This document shows positions 1 to 6,962 of a stretch of 11,263 bases of DNA, piece by piece. Source of the DNA: Gammaproteobacteria bacterium (GTDB lineage: Bacteria; Pseudomonadota; Gammaproteobacteria; HK1); assembly GCA_020444775.1 (NCBI GenBank), contig JAGRHX010000494.1:1-11263 (forward strand). Direction: 5' to 3'. The notes under the pieces were generated by a model, which was not told the origin of the DNA, searched no databases, and saw only the letters and a program-made list of their open reading frames with translations. Position 1 is the first letter of the stretch; every line of letters begins with the position of its first letter. Both the position numbers and the translations under genes were made by a program.

Positions 1-363
1 AATGGCGGCAATCATCGTTCTCGGGGACCTGGACACGGCGTGCAAACGAGCTGTTCAGCGAGATCCGGTGCATTCCGGACCGCCCGATCCCTGGTGTGTC
101 CCATCCCTGGAGCGCATCATCGCGTGTCGGTTGGCATCCCTGCGACTCGACGACCGACCGCTCGCCCGGTTTGCTAGGCTAGCCGCCGGCGCTGTCGCAG
201 GACAAGCCACTCGTCACGTGCGGGCCTGCGCAAGCCGCCGCGGGTTATGCTTGCACGGCGGGGCACGGGCCCGATGACGCCGATTGCGGCCGGCCGCAAC
301 GAATCTGCCCCAGCCGCGCCGCGTTTGCCCCCTGCTGCTTGAAGTTCGCCCAAGGAGATCTCC
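1..363. other. Left-edge stretch with no recognised gene
   Basis: I find no convincing coding sequence here. Reading frames open from the left edge on the + strand end at 156-158, 180-182 or 275-277, and their translations resemble no family I know. The minus-strand frames are arginine/alanine-rich shadows typical of GC-rich DNA. The stretch holds three copies of ATCCCTG (starting at 87, 103 and 136), a perfect GCTAG-G-CTAGC palindrome (173-183), and a ribosome binding site for the CMD gene near its right end. No sigma-70 promoter with good spacing was recognised. The 3' end of an upstream gene could lie just outside the window. Confidence 0.5.
352..357 (+). promoter_or_regulatory. Ribosome binding site of the CMD-family gene
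   Basis: AAGGAG lies 6 nt before a GTG (364) and 9 nt before the ATG that follows it directly (367). Both starts are compatible with this Shine-Dalgarno sequence, and the proteins differ by one residue. Confidence 0.7.
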
Positions 364-1137
364 GTGATGACCGTTCCCCCGGCAGACAGCGCCGAGCGCG
401 CCAACCTGCGAGCCCGCGGACGCGCCTTGCGCATCCGTCTGGGTATAGGCGACGACGTGCACGGCGCGCCCGCGCCCGGCTACCCGGATCTCAGCGACGA
501 GCTGTTCTTCGGTGCGATCTGGTGCCGAGAGGGACTGCCGCTGACCGATCGCATGGTCGCGACGCTGGCGGCGCTCGGTGCACGGCAACGCCAGCGGCTT
601 ATACCGGCCTATTGCCAGGCCGCGTTGCGCCTCGGCCTGGGGCCCGACGCGATTCGCGAGACATTCATCCAAGCCGGCCTGTACGCGGGATTTCCCACCG
701 CCGAGGACGCGCTGCGTCTGGCCGCCGAGGTATTCGAGGCGCAGGGTATGGCCTCACCGGCCAAAGCCGCGCCACTGCCGGACAGTCTGGCGGCACTCGG
801 TGCGGCGAAGATGAGCGAGCTGCACGGCGAGCGCAGCACCCAAGGGTATGCGGCGCCCGACCACCCGACCAGCGGTGAGCTGTACAAGCTGGCGATTCGC
901 TACGGTTACGGCGTGCTCTGGAATCGACCGGGGCTCAGCCGCCGGCAGCGCTTCATCTGCTCGGTGGCGGCCTTCACCGCGCTCGAGCTCGACTCACAGC
1001 TTCGCAAGTTCGCGCAATCGGCCGAGAACAACGACCTGCAACGCGCCGAGGTCATCGAGGTGATCATGCAGACCGCGCCCTACGCCGGCTTCCCACCGGC
1101 GCTGAACGCGCTGTCACTGCTGGGCGCCGACGTCTGA
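364..1137 (+). CDS. Tandem carboxymuconolactone decarboxylase (CMD) family protein
   Basis: A 257-residue, probably cytosolic protein with no signal peptide or membrane segment. It contains two CMD/AhpD-like repeats, at about residues 45-120 and 178-253. Each carries the family pattern of a W-x-R-x-GL-start helix (WCREGLPL, WNRPGLSR), a TLAAL/VAAFTAL helix and a closing YAGFP-x-A-x-x-AL block (YAGFPTAEDAL, YAGFPPALNAL). The second ending is nearly textbook PcaC. The family includes 4-carboxymuconolactone decarboxylase of the protocatechuate pathway and AhpD peroxidase reductants. There is no AhpD-type CxxC. The histidine usual in the PcaC helix before the NG turn appears as Tyr83 in repeat 1 and Phe216 in repeat 2, so decarboxylase activity should not be assumed. 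No protocatechuate gene is nearby. The gene is apparently monocistronic. Its last 24 bp overlap the convergent response-regulator gene. Start is GTG 364 or ATG 367, both served by AAGGAG. Family membership is confident; substrate is unknown. Confidence 0.85.
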   Translation: MMTVPPADSAERANLRARGRALRIRLGIGDDVHGAPAPGYPDLSDELFFGAIWCREGLPLTDRMVATLAALGARQRQRLIPAYCQAALRLGLGPDAIRETFIQAGLYAGFPTAEDALRLAAEVFEAQGMASPAKAAPLPDSLAALGAAKMSELHGERSTQGYAAPDHPTSGELYKLAIRYGYGVLWNRPGLSRRQRFICSVAAFTALELDSQLRKFAQSAENNDLQRAEVIEVIMQTAPYAGFPPALNALSLLGADV

Positions 1138-1812
1138 AGCCGGATCGTCGGGCAAGCTCGGCTCCAGCGAGCTGATGCCCTCACGGATCGCATACTTGGT
1201 CAGCTCGGCGACGCTGTGGATGTCGAGCTTCTTCATGATGTTGCGCCGGTGCGTCTCGACCGTGCTGACCGCGACACTCATGCGCTTCGCGATCTCCGCC
1301 GAGGTCAGGCCCTCGGCGAGCAACTGCAGCACCTCGAGCTCGCGGGCACCGAGCAGGTCATAGGCACTCACGCCACCACCACGGCCGCCCTCCAGCGCGG
1401 TCTCGATGATGTCGTTGGTGACATCCGAGCACAGATACTTGCGTCCGGCGACCGCCGCCTCGATGGCCTGACGGAGCTCGGCATAAGCATTCGCCTTCAG
1501 CACATAGCCCGAGGCTCCCGCTCCGAGGATTGCCTTGACGCTGCGTCGATCGGCGTAGCTCGACAGCGCAACCACCGGCGCGGCACCCTCAGCCGCGCAG
1601 ATCTGACGCGTCGCCTCGATACCGTTCAGATCGTTCATGGCCACATCCATGACGATCACGTCGGGCTGCAGGCTGCGGGCCAGACGCACCGCCTCACGCC
1701 CGCTGGACGCCTCACCCACCACCGCGTAGCGCGGCTCGTCCCGCTCCAGCACCGCGCGTAGCCCTTCCCGAACCATCTGATGGTCGTCCACCAGCAGTAC
1801 CCGTATGCTCAC
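1114..1812 (-). CDS. LuxR/NarL-type response regulator
   Basis: A 232-residue DNA-binding response regulator. The receiver domain (about 1-120) has the acidic pair Asp9-Asp10, the phospho-acceptor Asp56 (in VIVMD), the switch Ser84 (ALSS) and Lys106 (YVLK), so it should be phosphorylatable. The C-terminal LuxR/GerE helix-turn-helix (about 152-212) shows LGARELEVLQLLAEGLT, followed by the SAEIAKRMSVAVSTVETHRR recognition region. It is the last gene of the CheBR-kinase-regulator operon. Its GTG start overlaps the kinase TGA stop by 4 nt (GTGA), and AAAGGGGG lies 6 nt upstream, inside the kinase gene. The expected partner is the HisKA_3 kinase encoded just before it, since NarL-class regulators pair with that kinase class. 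Target genes are unknown; autoregulation of the operon is possible. The 3' end overlaps the convergent CMD gene by 24 bp. Confidence 0.93.
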   Translation of the reverse strand: MSIRVLLVDDHQMVREGLRAVLERDEPRYAVVGEASSGREAVRLARSLQPDVIVMDVAMNDLNGIEATRQICAAEGAAPVVALSSYADRRSVKAILGAGASGYVLKANAYAELRQAIEAAVAGRKYLCSDVTNDIIETALEGGRGGGVSAYDLLGARELEVLQLLAEGLTSAEIAKRMSVAVSTVETHRRNIMKKLDIHSVAELTKYAIREGISSLEPSLPDDPASDVGAQQ

Positions 1813-3437
1813 GCGTGTCCCCCTTTGCCTGCAGGCACCGAGATCGATGCCATGGTGCCCTGGCGGGCGCTGGATTCGATACTTACCCGACCACCCAGGG
1901 ACTCGATACGCTCGATCACGAGCTTGAGCCCTATGCCACCGGACGTCGACACACGCGGGTCGAACCCGATCCCCGCATCGGCAACGATCACGCTCACCTG
2001 CGAAGGATCTCCGCGCACGGTCACCGACGCCCGCCGCACGCCGGAGTGCTTGGCCGCGTTGATCAGCAGCTCGCGCAGGGCGCGCGCCAGGGTGACCGTT
2101 GTCGCATCATCGAAACGCGGCACCACCCCGCGGCGCTCCACGTCCACGCGTATGCCATAGCGCTTCGCTACCGTTTCGGCCACCCACTCGAGCGTATCGG
2201 GCAGGTCGTTGCCATAGTGCTGGGGCACGGTCAGCTCGAAGCACAAGGACATCGCGCTCTTGCGCGCATCGCCGACCAGCTCACTCAGCTCCGCGACCAT
2301 GGCCCGCACGTCGTCATCGGCGACTCGCTCTTGCAGGGCCGCCAGCTTGATTGACGCAAGCGCCAGGAGCTGGCCGGTGTCGTCATGCAGATCCGCGGCC
2401 AAGGCCCTGCGCTCACGCTCCTCGGCCAGCGCCGCCTGGGCCGCGGCACGGCGCAAACCGCTGCGCACCGCCTCGAGCTCGGTCCGATCATCGAACAACA
2501 TGTAGAGCCCATGCACGCTCTTGTCCCGTGGATCGCGATCGGGCGCGAACAGCACGGACATGTTCCGCTTGCGTTCCAAGGGCAGCTCCAGATCGCCCTC
2601 GAAACGAGTCGACTCGCCGCGCAGGGCGCTGCGTATTTGATCGCGCAGGCTGCCGTACACGGCCTCGCTCAGCGCATCGTGAACGGCACGCCCCTCCACC
2701 GCCGAATAGGGTGATTCGAACAACCGTCTGAAGGCCGCATTGCTGAATCGCACGCGACCGTCTACACCCAGGTAACACACCGCCAATGGCAACGCATCGG
2801 CCATCAGCCGGCGCTGCCGTTCGCTCTCGAAACGTTGCGATTCCGCACGCTGTTGGTCGGTGACGTCGAGCACGGCCAGATGCACGCCACGGCTGTCGCC
2901 GTCCACCCGGGCACCGCTCAGCTCGGCATCGCGCAGCACGCCATCGGCGCAGCGCAGCTGCACGTGAACCGGACCGGGCACCGAGCCGTGCAGCAAGGCC
3001 TGGTAATGCAGGTGGTAGCTGTCCTGACTGTGGGCAGAGACGAAGTCGGTGAAACGCCGCCCGTTGACCTGGTCACGACCCAAGCCCAGCAGCGTTGTCA
3101 TACGTCTGTTGACTTCGACCACGCGGCCGGTCTCGTCGAGCCGCACGTAACCGCTGGGCGAGAGCTCGAACAGATCCCGGTAGCGTCCTTCCGAACGCCT
3201 CAGGGCATCGGTGCTGGCCTGCAGCTGCGCGTAGGCCTCCCGCAGCTCCTCGTTCTGCAGCTCGAGCTCGATCCGTTGCACGTTCAACTCGTGCAGCAGG
3301 GCGCTGCCGTGCCGTAACGCCGGCCCGTCCAGCGATGACGACGGCACGCTGCCCTCGCCCTGCAATCGATCCAGGGCCCTGGCCCGCAGGCCTTGCAGAT
3401 AATCCTTGGACTTCCAGTCTTGCTCCACTCGCCTCAA
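1809..3437 (-). CDS. Soluble PAS-PAS sensor histidine kinase (HisKA_3, NarL family)
   Basis: A 542-residue kinase with no transmembrane segment, so a cytosolic sensor. Order of parts: a charged N-terminal helix (about 45-83, ELELQNEELREAYAQLQ) leads into PAS 1 (about 83-195) and PAS 2 (about 205-318). Next come a HisKA_3 dimerisation/phosphotransfer helix with the motif LHDDTGQLL (phospho-His351) and a HATPase_c domain. The HATPase_c N box is RELLINAAKHSG (Asn460), the G1 box DAGIGFD (487-493), and the G2 box GGIGL (500-504). All catalytic elements appear intact. The PAS ligand cannot be inferred. The start is uncertain. TTG 3437 overlaps the upstream stop by 4 nt (TTGA) but has AGGTGA directly against it. 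GTG 3428, three codons later, has AGGTGA at 9 nt. The kinase is translationally coupled to the CheBR-PAS gene before it and the LuxR regulator after it, which is its likely phosphorylation target. Confidence 0.92.
   Translation of the reverse strand: MRRVEQDWKSKDYLQGLRARALDRLQGEGSVPSSSLDGPALRHGSALLHELNVQRIELELQNEELREAYAQLQASTDALRRSEGRYRDLFELSPSGYVRLDETGRVVEVNRRMTTLLGLGRDQVNGRRFTDFVSAHSQDSYHLHYQALLHGSVPGPVHVQLRCADGVLRDAELSGARVDGDSRGVHLAVLDVTDQQRAESQRFESERQRRLMADALPLAVCYLGVDGRVRFSNAAFRRLFESPYSAVEGRAVHDALSEAVYGSLRDQIRSALRGESTRFEGDLELPLERKRNMSVLFAPDRDPRDKSVHGLYMLFDDRTELEAVRSGLRRAAAQAALAEERERRALAADLHDDTGQLLALASIKLAALQERVADDDVRAMVAELSELVGDARKSAMSLCFELTVPQHYGNDLPDTLEWVAETVAKRYGIRVDVERRGVVPRFDDATTVTLARALRELLINAAKHSGVRRASVTVRGDPSQVSVIVADAGIGFDPRVSTSGGIGLKLVIERIESLGGRVSIESSARQGTMASISVPAGKGGHA
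1819..1826 (-). promoter_or_regulatory. Ribosome binding site of the response regulator
   Basis: On the minus strand AAAGGGGG lies 6 nt before the GTG at 1812 and within the kinase coding sequence. It supports the GTG as the regulator's start despite its being a non-ATG codon overlapping the kinase stop. Confidence 0.65.
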
Positions 3438-6373
3438 TCACCTGGCTGCGGATCGGTCGGGTCTTCGATGGACAGCAGCACCAGCCCCGTGCCATCGGCG
3501 CTGGTGCCACCTATACGTGTGGCCTGCAGCCGCAGCAAGCGCTCGCCGCTACCGTCGAAACGGTAGCGAAGGCTGAATCTCTGCCGCACCTGTGCTGCGT
3601 CGGGCAGCTCCGCCAACCACTGACGCAGTGCTACGTCATTCCAGCGCCCACCGGCCACGGAGAACAACGACTGCGTGCCCTGCGGCTTCGGATCGAGCCC
3701 GAAACAACTGCAGAAGGCGCGGTTGGCACGCACCACATCGAACGCTCGGTCAAGCACCAGGAACGGCTGCTGCATTGCGTCGAGAATCTCGATCTCGACC
3801 TGCAGCGCGGTCTGCGCGACCTGCTCCGCTCGCTTGGCCCGACTGATGTCGACGAAGGAGATCGAGACCCCGTCTATGGTGTTCAGCGAGGTCCGGTAGG
3901 GTCGGATCTGCACCGAGTACCAGGAGCCCGACCGGGTCCCCACCTCGTTTTCCCGCGGCGTCAGTGAGCGCAGCACGGACTCAGCATCGGTCAGCAGCCC
4001 GGGGTATTCAAGAGAGGTGGTGATATCACTCAATGGTCGCCCGACGTCCGAGGCGATCAGTGGCACCACGTTACGCGCCTCGGGTGTAAATCTCTTGATA
4101 CGCAAGCGCTCGTCGGTGAACACCATGCCGACTCCCGCGCTGTCCATCAGATTGCGCAGATCGTCGTTGGCCTGGACCAGATTGGCGACCTTGGACTCGA
4201 GTTCCGCGTTGACCGTCTGCAGCTCCTCGTTGAGAGACTGGGTCTCCTCCTTCGCGCTTTGCAGCTCCTCGTTGGTACTCTGCAGCTCCTCGTTGACCGA
4301 CTGCACCTCCTCGTTGGCCGAAGCGAGCTCCTCGTTGCTGGCCTGCAGGGCCTCGACCACGCTCTGGTGATCCTCACGCATTGCCCGTAGCTGGCCTTCG
4401 AGCTGCATCACGCGCTCGTCGACCGTGCTCTCGCGCGTGACCAGCAAGTCGTTCTGGTCGTGCTGAGTCCGCCGGTGCGGGGTCTCGAAGGTGACCAGGA
4501 ACAGCGTACGTGGCGACCCCGACGGCTCGCCAGCTCCAGCTCGCAGCCGACGGATTCGAACGTGCACCCTGCGCTGCGCGCCGTGCATGTGCACCTGGGC
4601 GTCACGTATCACCGAACGACTGCTGCCACGCACGATCTCCTGCAACGCGCTGGCCAACGGCGCGCGCAGTCCGCTGCGTGCCATGTCGAGCAGATTCATG
4701 CTCGGCTGACCCGGCGCCGGCTCCAGGAAATCGCCGGTACGGCCGTGGATGTGCTCGATGTCGCCCCTATCGTCGATGATCAGCGCCGGCGGCGCATAGC
4801 GGTCGACCAGCTCGCGTCGCATCAGCTCGGCGAGGTCCGGGCTCTCCACCCGACTCGTCTCGCGCGGAATCGGGCCCGGCGTGGCATCGCGGGCGATGAT
4901 GTTCCAATCGACGGGCGTTATCGCCGGCCGCTCGACCAGCTTGCGCCGGAACAGCTTCATGTCGCGATCGACCACGGTGTAGAGCTCATCGGCACCCCAC
5001 AAGGTCTCGGAGCGGCCCAGGAACAACAGCCCCTCGGCATTCAAGCTATAGTGGAACAGTTTCAGCACCCGCAGCTGAGCGGGACGCTGCAGGTAGATGA
5101 GCAGGTTGCGACACGAGATCAGATCGATTCGGGTGAAGGGCGGGTCACTGAGCACATTCTGGGTAGCAAAAACGACCCGCTCACGAACGTGCTTGCGCAC
5201 CACCCGATGGTGGTCGTCCGCGACGAAGTAGCGTTGCAGCCGATCGTTGCTCAGGTCGCTGACGACACCCTGCGGAAAGCGTCCCAGACGCGCCCGGTCT
5301 ATCGCCAGCTCATCCAGATCGGTGGCGAAGACACGCAGCTCGACCGGCTTGCCCAGCCGCTCGATGAGATCCAGCAGCAGGATGGCCACCGAGTAGGCTT
5401 CCTCACCGGTCGCGCAGCCGGGCACCCAGATCCGCAGCTCGCGCTCCGCCGGCCAATCACGCAGCTTGGCCTGCAGGGCGCCCTCCAGAGCGTCGAAGGC
5501 TTCCGGGTCACGAAAGAAGCTGCTCACCCCGATCAGCCAATCGCGTCGCAGGGCCTCGAGCTCGTCGGGATCATCAGCAAGTCCGGCCACGTAGTCGGCC
5601 ACCGTCGAATATCCGTGCAGGTGTAACCGACGCTGGATACGCCGCTCGAGGGTGCCACGCTTGTAGGACGAGAAGTCCTGGCCGGTGTGCGCCGCGACCA
5701 GTTCCATGGCACGCTGCAAGCCATTCTCCGAGGTCTGTCGAGGCACCGACAGATGGTGCTCGACCAGGGCCAGCAGACGCCGCGCCATGTCTTGCGCGGA
5801 CAGCACGAAATCGACCACGCCGGCAGCGATTGCGCTGGCCGGCATCGAGCCGAACTCGGCCTCCTCGGGTGACTGCGCCAGGGTCAGGCCGGCCGCGTGC
5901 TGAATCGCGGCCAGACCCAGCGTGCCGTCAGAGCCCATCCCGGACAGCACCACCCCCACCGCCCGCTCGCCCAGATCCTCGGCGAGCGCGCGCATGAAGT
6001 AGTCGACCGGCAGCGGCGTGTGGCCCCGGCGTACCGGCGCCTCGAGACGAAAACGGCCTTGATGGATGCCAAGATGGCGTCCTGCCGGCGCCACGTAGAC
6101 CTGACCACAGACGGGTGTCTCCCCCTCCTCCACCGCCTTGATCGGCATCGCGCAGGCACCGGCCAGGATGTCACCGAGCAGGCTGGGTCGCTCGGCGCTC
6201 TGGTGGCTGAGGATGACCACCGCCATCGGCGCCTGCGCCGGCAGATTCGCGAGCAGGGTCTGAAAGCCGACCAGCGCGCCAGCCGAGCCGCCGACGGCAA
6301 TCACCGGGAATCGCTCCAGTGGACCGGTAGGTGGCTGCGCGGGCTCTGGCGTGTTGTCCGATGCTGTGCTCAT
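3434..6373 (-). CDS. CheB-CheR fusion with three PAS-like domains
   Basis: From ATG 6373 the protein has 979 residues. The CheB methylesterase domain (about 23-205) keeps the catalytic triad as Ser30 (GGSAG), His57 (SHQS) and Asp149 (SGMGSDG), but has no receiver domain in front. The CheR N-terminal domain (about 215-265) has the basic helix LERRIQRRLHLHG. The CheR methyltransferase domain (about 280-478) has the SAM loop PGCATGEEAYS (318-328) and SCRNLLIYL. A PAS-like domain follows (about 515-635), then a heptad coiled coil (about 653-742, repeated NEELQS), then PAS (about 740-845) and PAS (about 860-975). No kinase or HATPase domain is attached; the next gene supplies it. Known relatives methylate or demethylate receptor glutamates, but no chemoreceptor is in the window. 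Start is uncertain: the frame is open to GTG 6568, and ATG 6502 has AAGG 3 nt upstream. The 65 extra residues are arginine-rich and unlike the family, so I prefer 6373. It is probably the first gene of the operon. Confidence 0.92.
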   Translation of the reverse strand: MSTASDNTPEPAQPPTGPLERFPVIAVGGSAGALVGFQTLLANLPAQAPMAVVILSHQSAERPSLLGDILAGACAMPIKAVEEGETPVCGQVYVAPAGRHLGIHQGRFRLEAPVRRGHTPLPVDYFMRALAEDLGERAVGVVLSGMGSDGTLGLAAIQHAAGLTLAQSPEEAEFGSMPASAIAAGVVDFVLSAQDMARRLLALVEHHLSVPRQTSENGLQRAMELVAAHTGQDFSSYKRGTLERRIQRRLHLHGYSTVADYVAGLADDPDELEALRRDWLIGVSSFFRDPEAFDALEGALQAKLRDWPAERELRIWVPGCATGEEAYSVAILLLDLIERLGKPVELRVFATDLDELAIDRARLGRFPQGVVSDLSNDRLQRYFVADDHHRVVRKHVRERVVFATQNVLSDPPFTRIDLISCRNLLIYLQRPAQLRVLKLFHYSLNAEGLLFLGRSETLWGADELYTVVDRDMKLFRRKLVERPAITPVDWNIIARDATPGPIPRETSRVESPDLAELMRRELVDRYAPPALIIDDRGDIEHIHGRTGDFLEPAPGQPSMNLLDMARSGLRAPLASALQEIVRGSSRSVIRDAQVHMHGAQRRVHVRIRRLRAGAGEPSGSPRTLFLVTFETPHRRTQHDQNDLLVTRESTVDERVMQLEGQLRAMREDHQSVVEALQASNEELASANEEVQSVNEELQSTNEELQSAKEETQSLNEELQTVNAELESKVANLVQANDDLRNLMDSAGVGMVFTDERLRIKRFTPEARNVVPLIASDVGRPLSDITTSLEYPGLLTDAESVLRSLTPRENEVGTRSGSWYSVQIRPYRTSLNTIDGVSISFVDISRAKRAEQVAQTALQVEIEILDAMQQPFLVLDRAFDVVRANRAFCSCFGLDPKPQGTQSLFSVAGGRWNDVALRQWLAELPDAAQVRQRFSLRYRFDGSGERLLRLQATRIGGTSADGTGLVLLSIEDPTDPQPGD
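4190..4336 (-). repeat. 21-bp in-frame repeats encoding a heptad coiled coil
   Basis: Within the CheBR-PAS gene, seven consecutive heptads (residues 680-728) read NEELASA, NEEVQSV, NEELQST, NEELQSA, KEETQSL, NEELQTV, NAELESK. On the + strand the 13-mer CAGCTCCTCGTTG, or a one- to two-base variant, recurs at 4220, 4262, 4283, 4304 and 4325, all multiples of 21 bp apart. Positions 4 and 7 of each heptad carry the a/d-type residues, as expected for a signalling helix joining CheR to the PAS modules. Such an NEELQS-type linker is known in CheB-CheR-PAS proteins. Confidence 0.85.
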
Positions 6374-6540
6374 CGCGTCGACTCTGAGGATTCCGTGACG
6401 TGTACGCGTAGGCGTTCTCCGCCTGCGGCCTGAGCGGGTCACCCCCGCGTCCACGTCGCTGTCCGAATGCACGGCTCTACGAATGGCCGTGTCTGCCTGC
6501 ATCAACCTTGCGGTCCGATGCCGAATCCGTTGCGAGATCG

Positions 6541-6546
6541 TGATTA
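6541..6546 (-). promoter_or_regulatory. Possible -10 element of the CheBR operon
   Basis: On the minus strand TAATCA matches TATAAT at three of six positions (T1, A2 and T4) and sits in a locally AT-rich spot. No -35 hexamer stands at the expected 17-nt spacing, so an activator would be needed. The 13-bp tandem repeat lies about 50 bp upstream of the transcription start this would give (around 6534). Transcription starting there would exclude the GTG at 6568 as start codon. Weak evidence. Confidence 0.2.
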
Positions 6547-6571
6547 CGATGTCCGTCTCGATGCCCACCGA

Positions 6572-6597
6572 TCAGTTTCGCGCTTCAGTTTCGCGCT
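6572..6597. repeat. Perfect 13-bp tandem repeat upstream of the CheBR operon
   Basis: TCAGTTTCGCGCT occurs twice with no spacer (6572-6584 and 6585-6597). On the minus strand this reads AGCGCGAAACTGA twice. It lies just upstream of the most distal possible CheBR start (6568). Head-to-tail 13-bp units are not a helical-turn multiple, but direct repeats like this are common as binding sites for response regulators. I infer a possible operator for this operon, perhaps bound by its own LuxR-type regulator. Confidence 0.7.
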
Positions 6598-6780
6598 GCG
6601 CACCCACCCGGAGCATCCCGGGTTCCCGGTAACCGAGTGGCCGGCAATCAGTAAGCCTCGACCCTCAGCGCGTATCTCGAGGCGCGAGCGGCGTCTGCGT
6701 CACCGGTGTCCGGCAACCGCACGCTGATCGCGACGATCGCAACGGCTCGCGCCGCTCGGGCTCATTGGATCCGGCCCACC

Positions 6781-6802
6781 GAATCCCGGATCCCCGGGAT
6801 TC
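6781..6802. repeat. Perfect inverted repeat upstream of fnr
   Basis: Arms GAATCCCGG (6781-6789) and CCGGGATTC (6794-6802) are exact reverse complements around the 4-nt centre ATCC. There is no T-run on either side, so it does not look like an intrinsic terminator. It is followed after about 20 bp by an AT-rich island (AATACT at 6823-6828) that could be a -10 element. The palindrome centre would then fall about 43 bp upstream of the transcription start, a typical position for an activator site. Role inferred. Confidence 0.6.
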
Positions 6803-6948
6803 TGCCCGACCGTACAAATACCAATACTGACCATGGCCTCGGACCGGATCTGTCGATCCGCGTCATCCGCGGCCCGACCCGGCCACCTACGAAAGAGCCG
6901 GGAGGCCGGAGCCTCTGCCCGGGGGCACCAGACCGAGACACGTAGCGC

Positions 6949-6953
6949 AGGAG
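6949..6953 (+). promoter_or_regulatory. Ribosome binding site of fnr
   Basis: AGGAG ends 9 nt before the ATG at 6963 and supports that start, which leaves a 36-residue tail before the first cluster cysteine. Confidence 0.7.
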
Positions 6954-6962
6954 ATCAGCCCG

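Larger units (their letters stand above)
6374..6962. other. Divergent intergenic region between the CheBR operon and fnr
   Basis: This 589-bp stretch is non-coding if the CheBR protein starts at 6373, or 394 bp if it starts at 6568. It contains a perfect 13-bp tandem repeat (6572-6597), a perfect 9-bp-arm palindrome (6781-6802), a short AT-rich island (6813-6828) and the fnr ribosome binding site (6949-6953). No TTGAT-N4-ATCAA box was found, so I see no sign of FNR autoregulation. Frames crossing it on either strand give arginine/proline-rich translations with no family resemblance. Confidence 0.6.

Noticed and set aside
2..277. 91-codon + strand frame at the left edge
   Set aside because: No Shine-Dalgarno is visible, composition is like translated non-coding GC-rich DNA, and no family is recognised. 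It cannot be excluded as the tail of an upstream gene, but nothing supports it.
2347..2360. TTGATTGACGCAAG as an FNR box
   Set aside because: Only the left half-site fits (the right half should be ATCAA), and it lies within the kinase coding sequence.
4460..5626. Long + strand open frame (388 codons) opposite the CheR region
   Set aside because: It lies wholly antisense to a well-recognised CheR/PAS coding sequence, has no family resemblance, and is a common artefact of GC-rich codon use.
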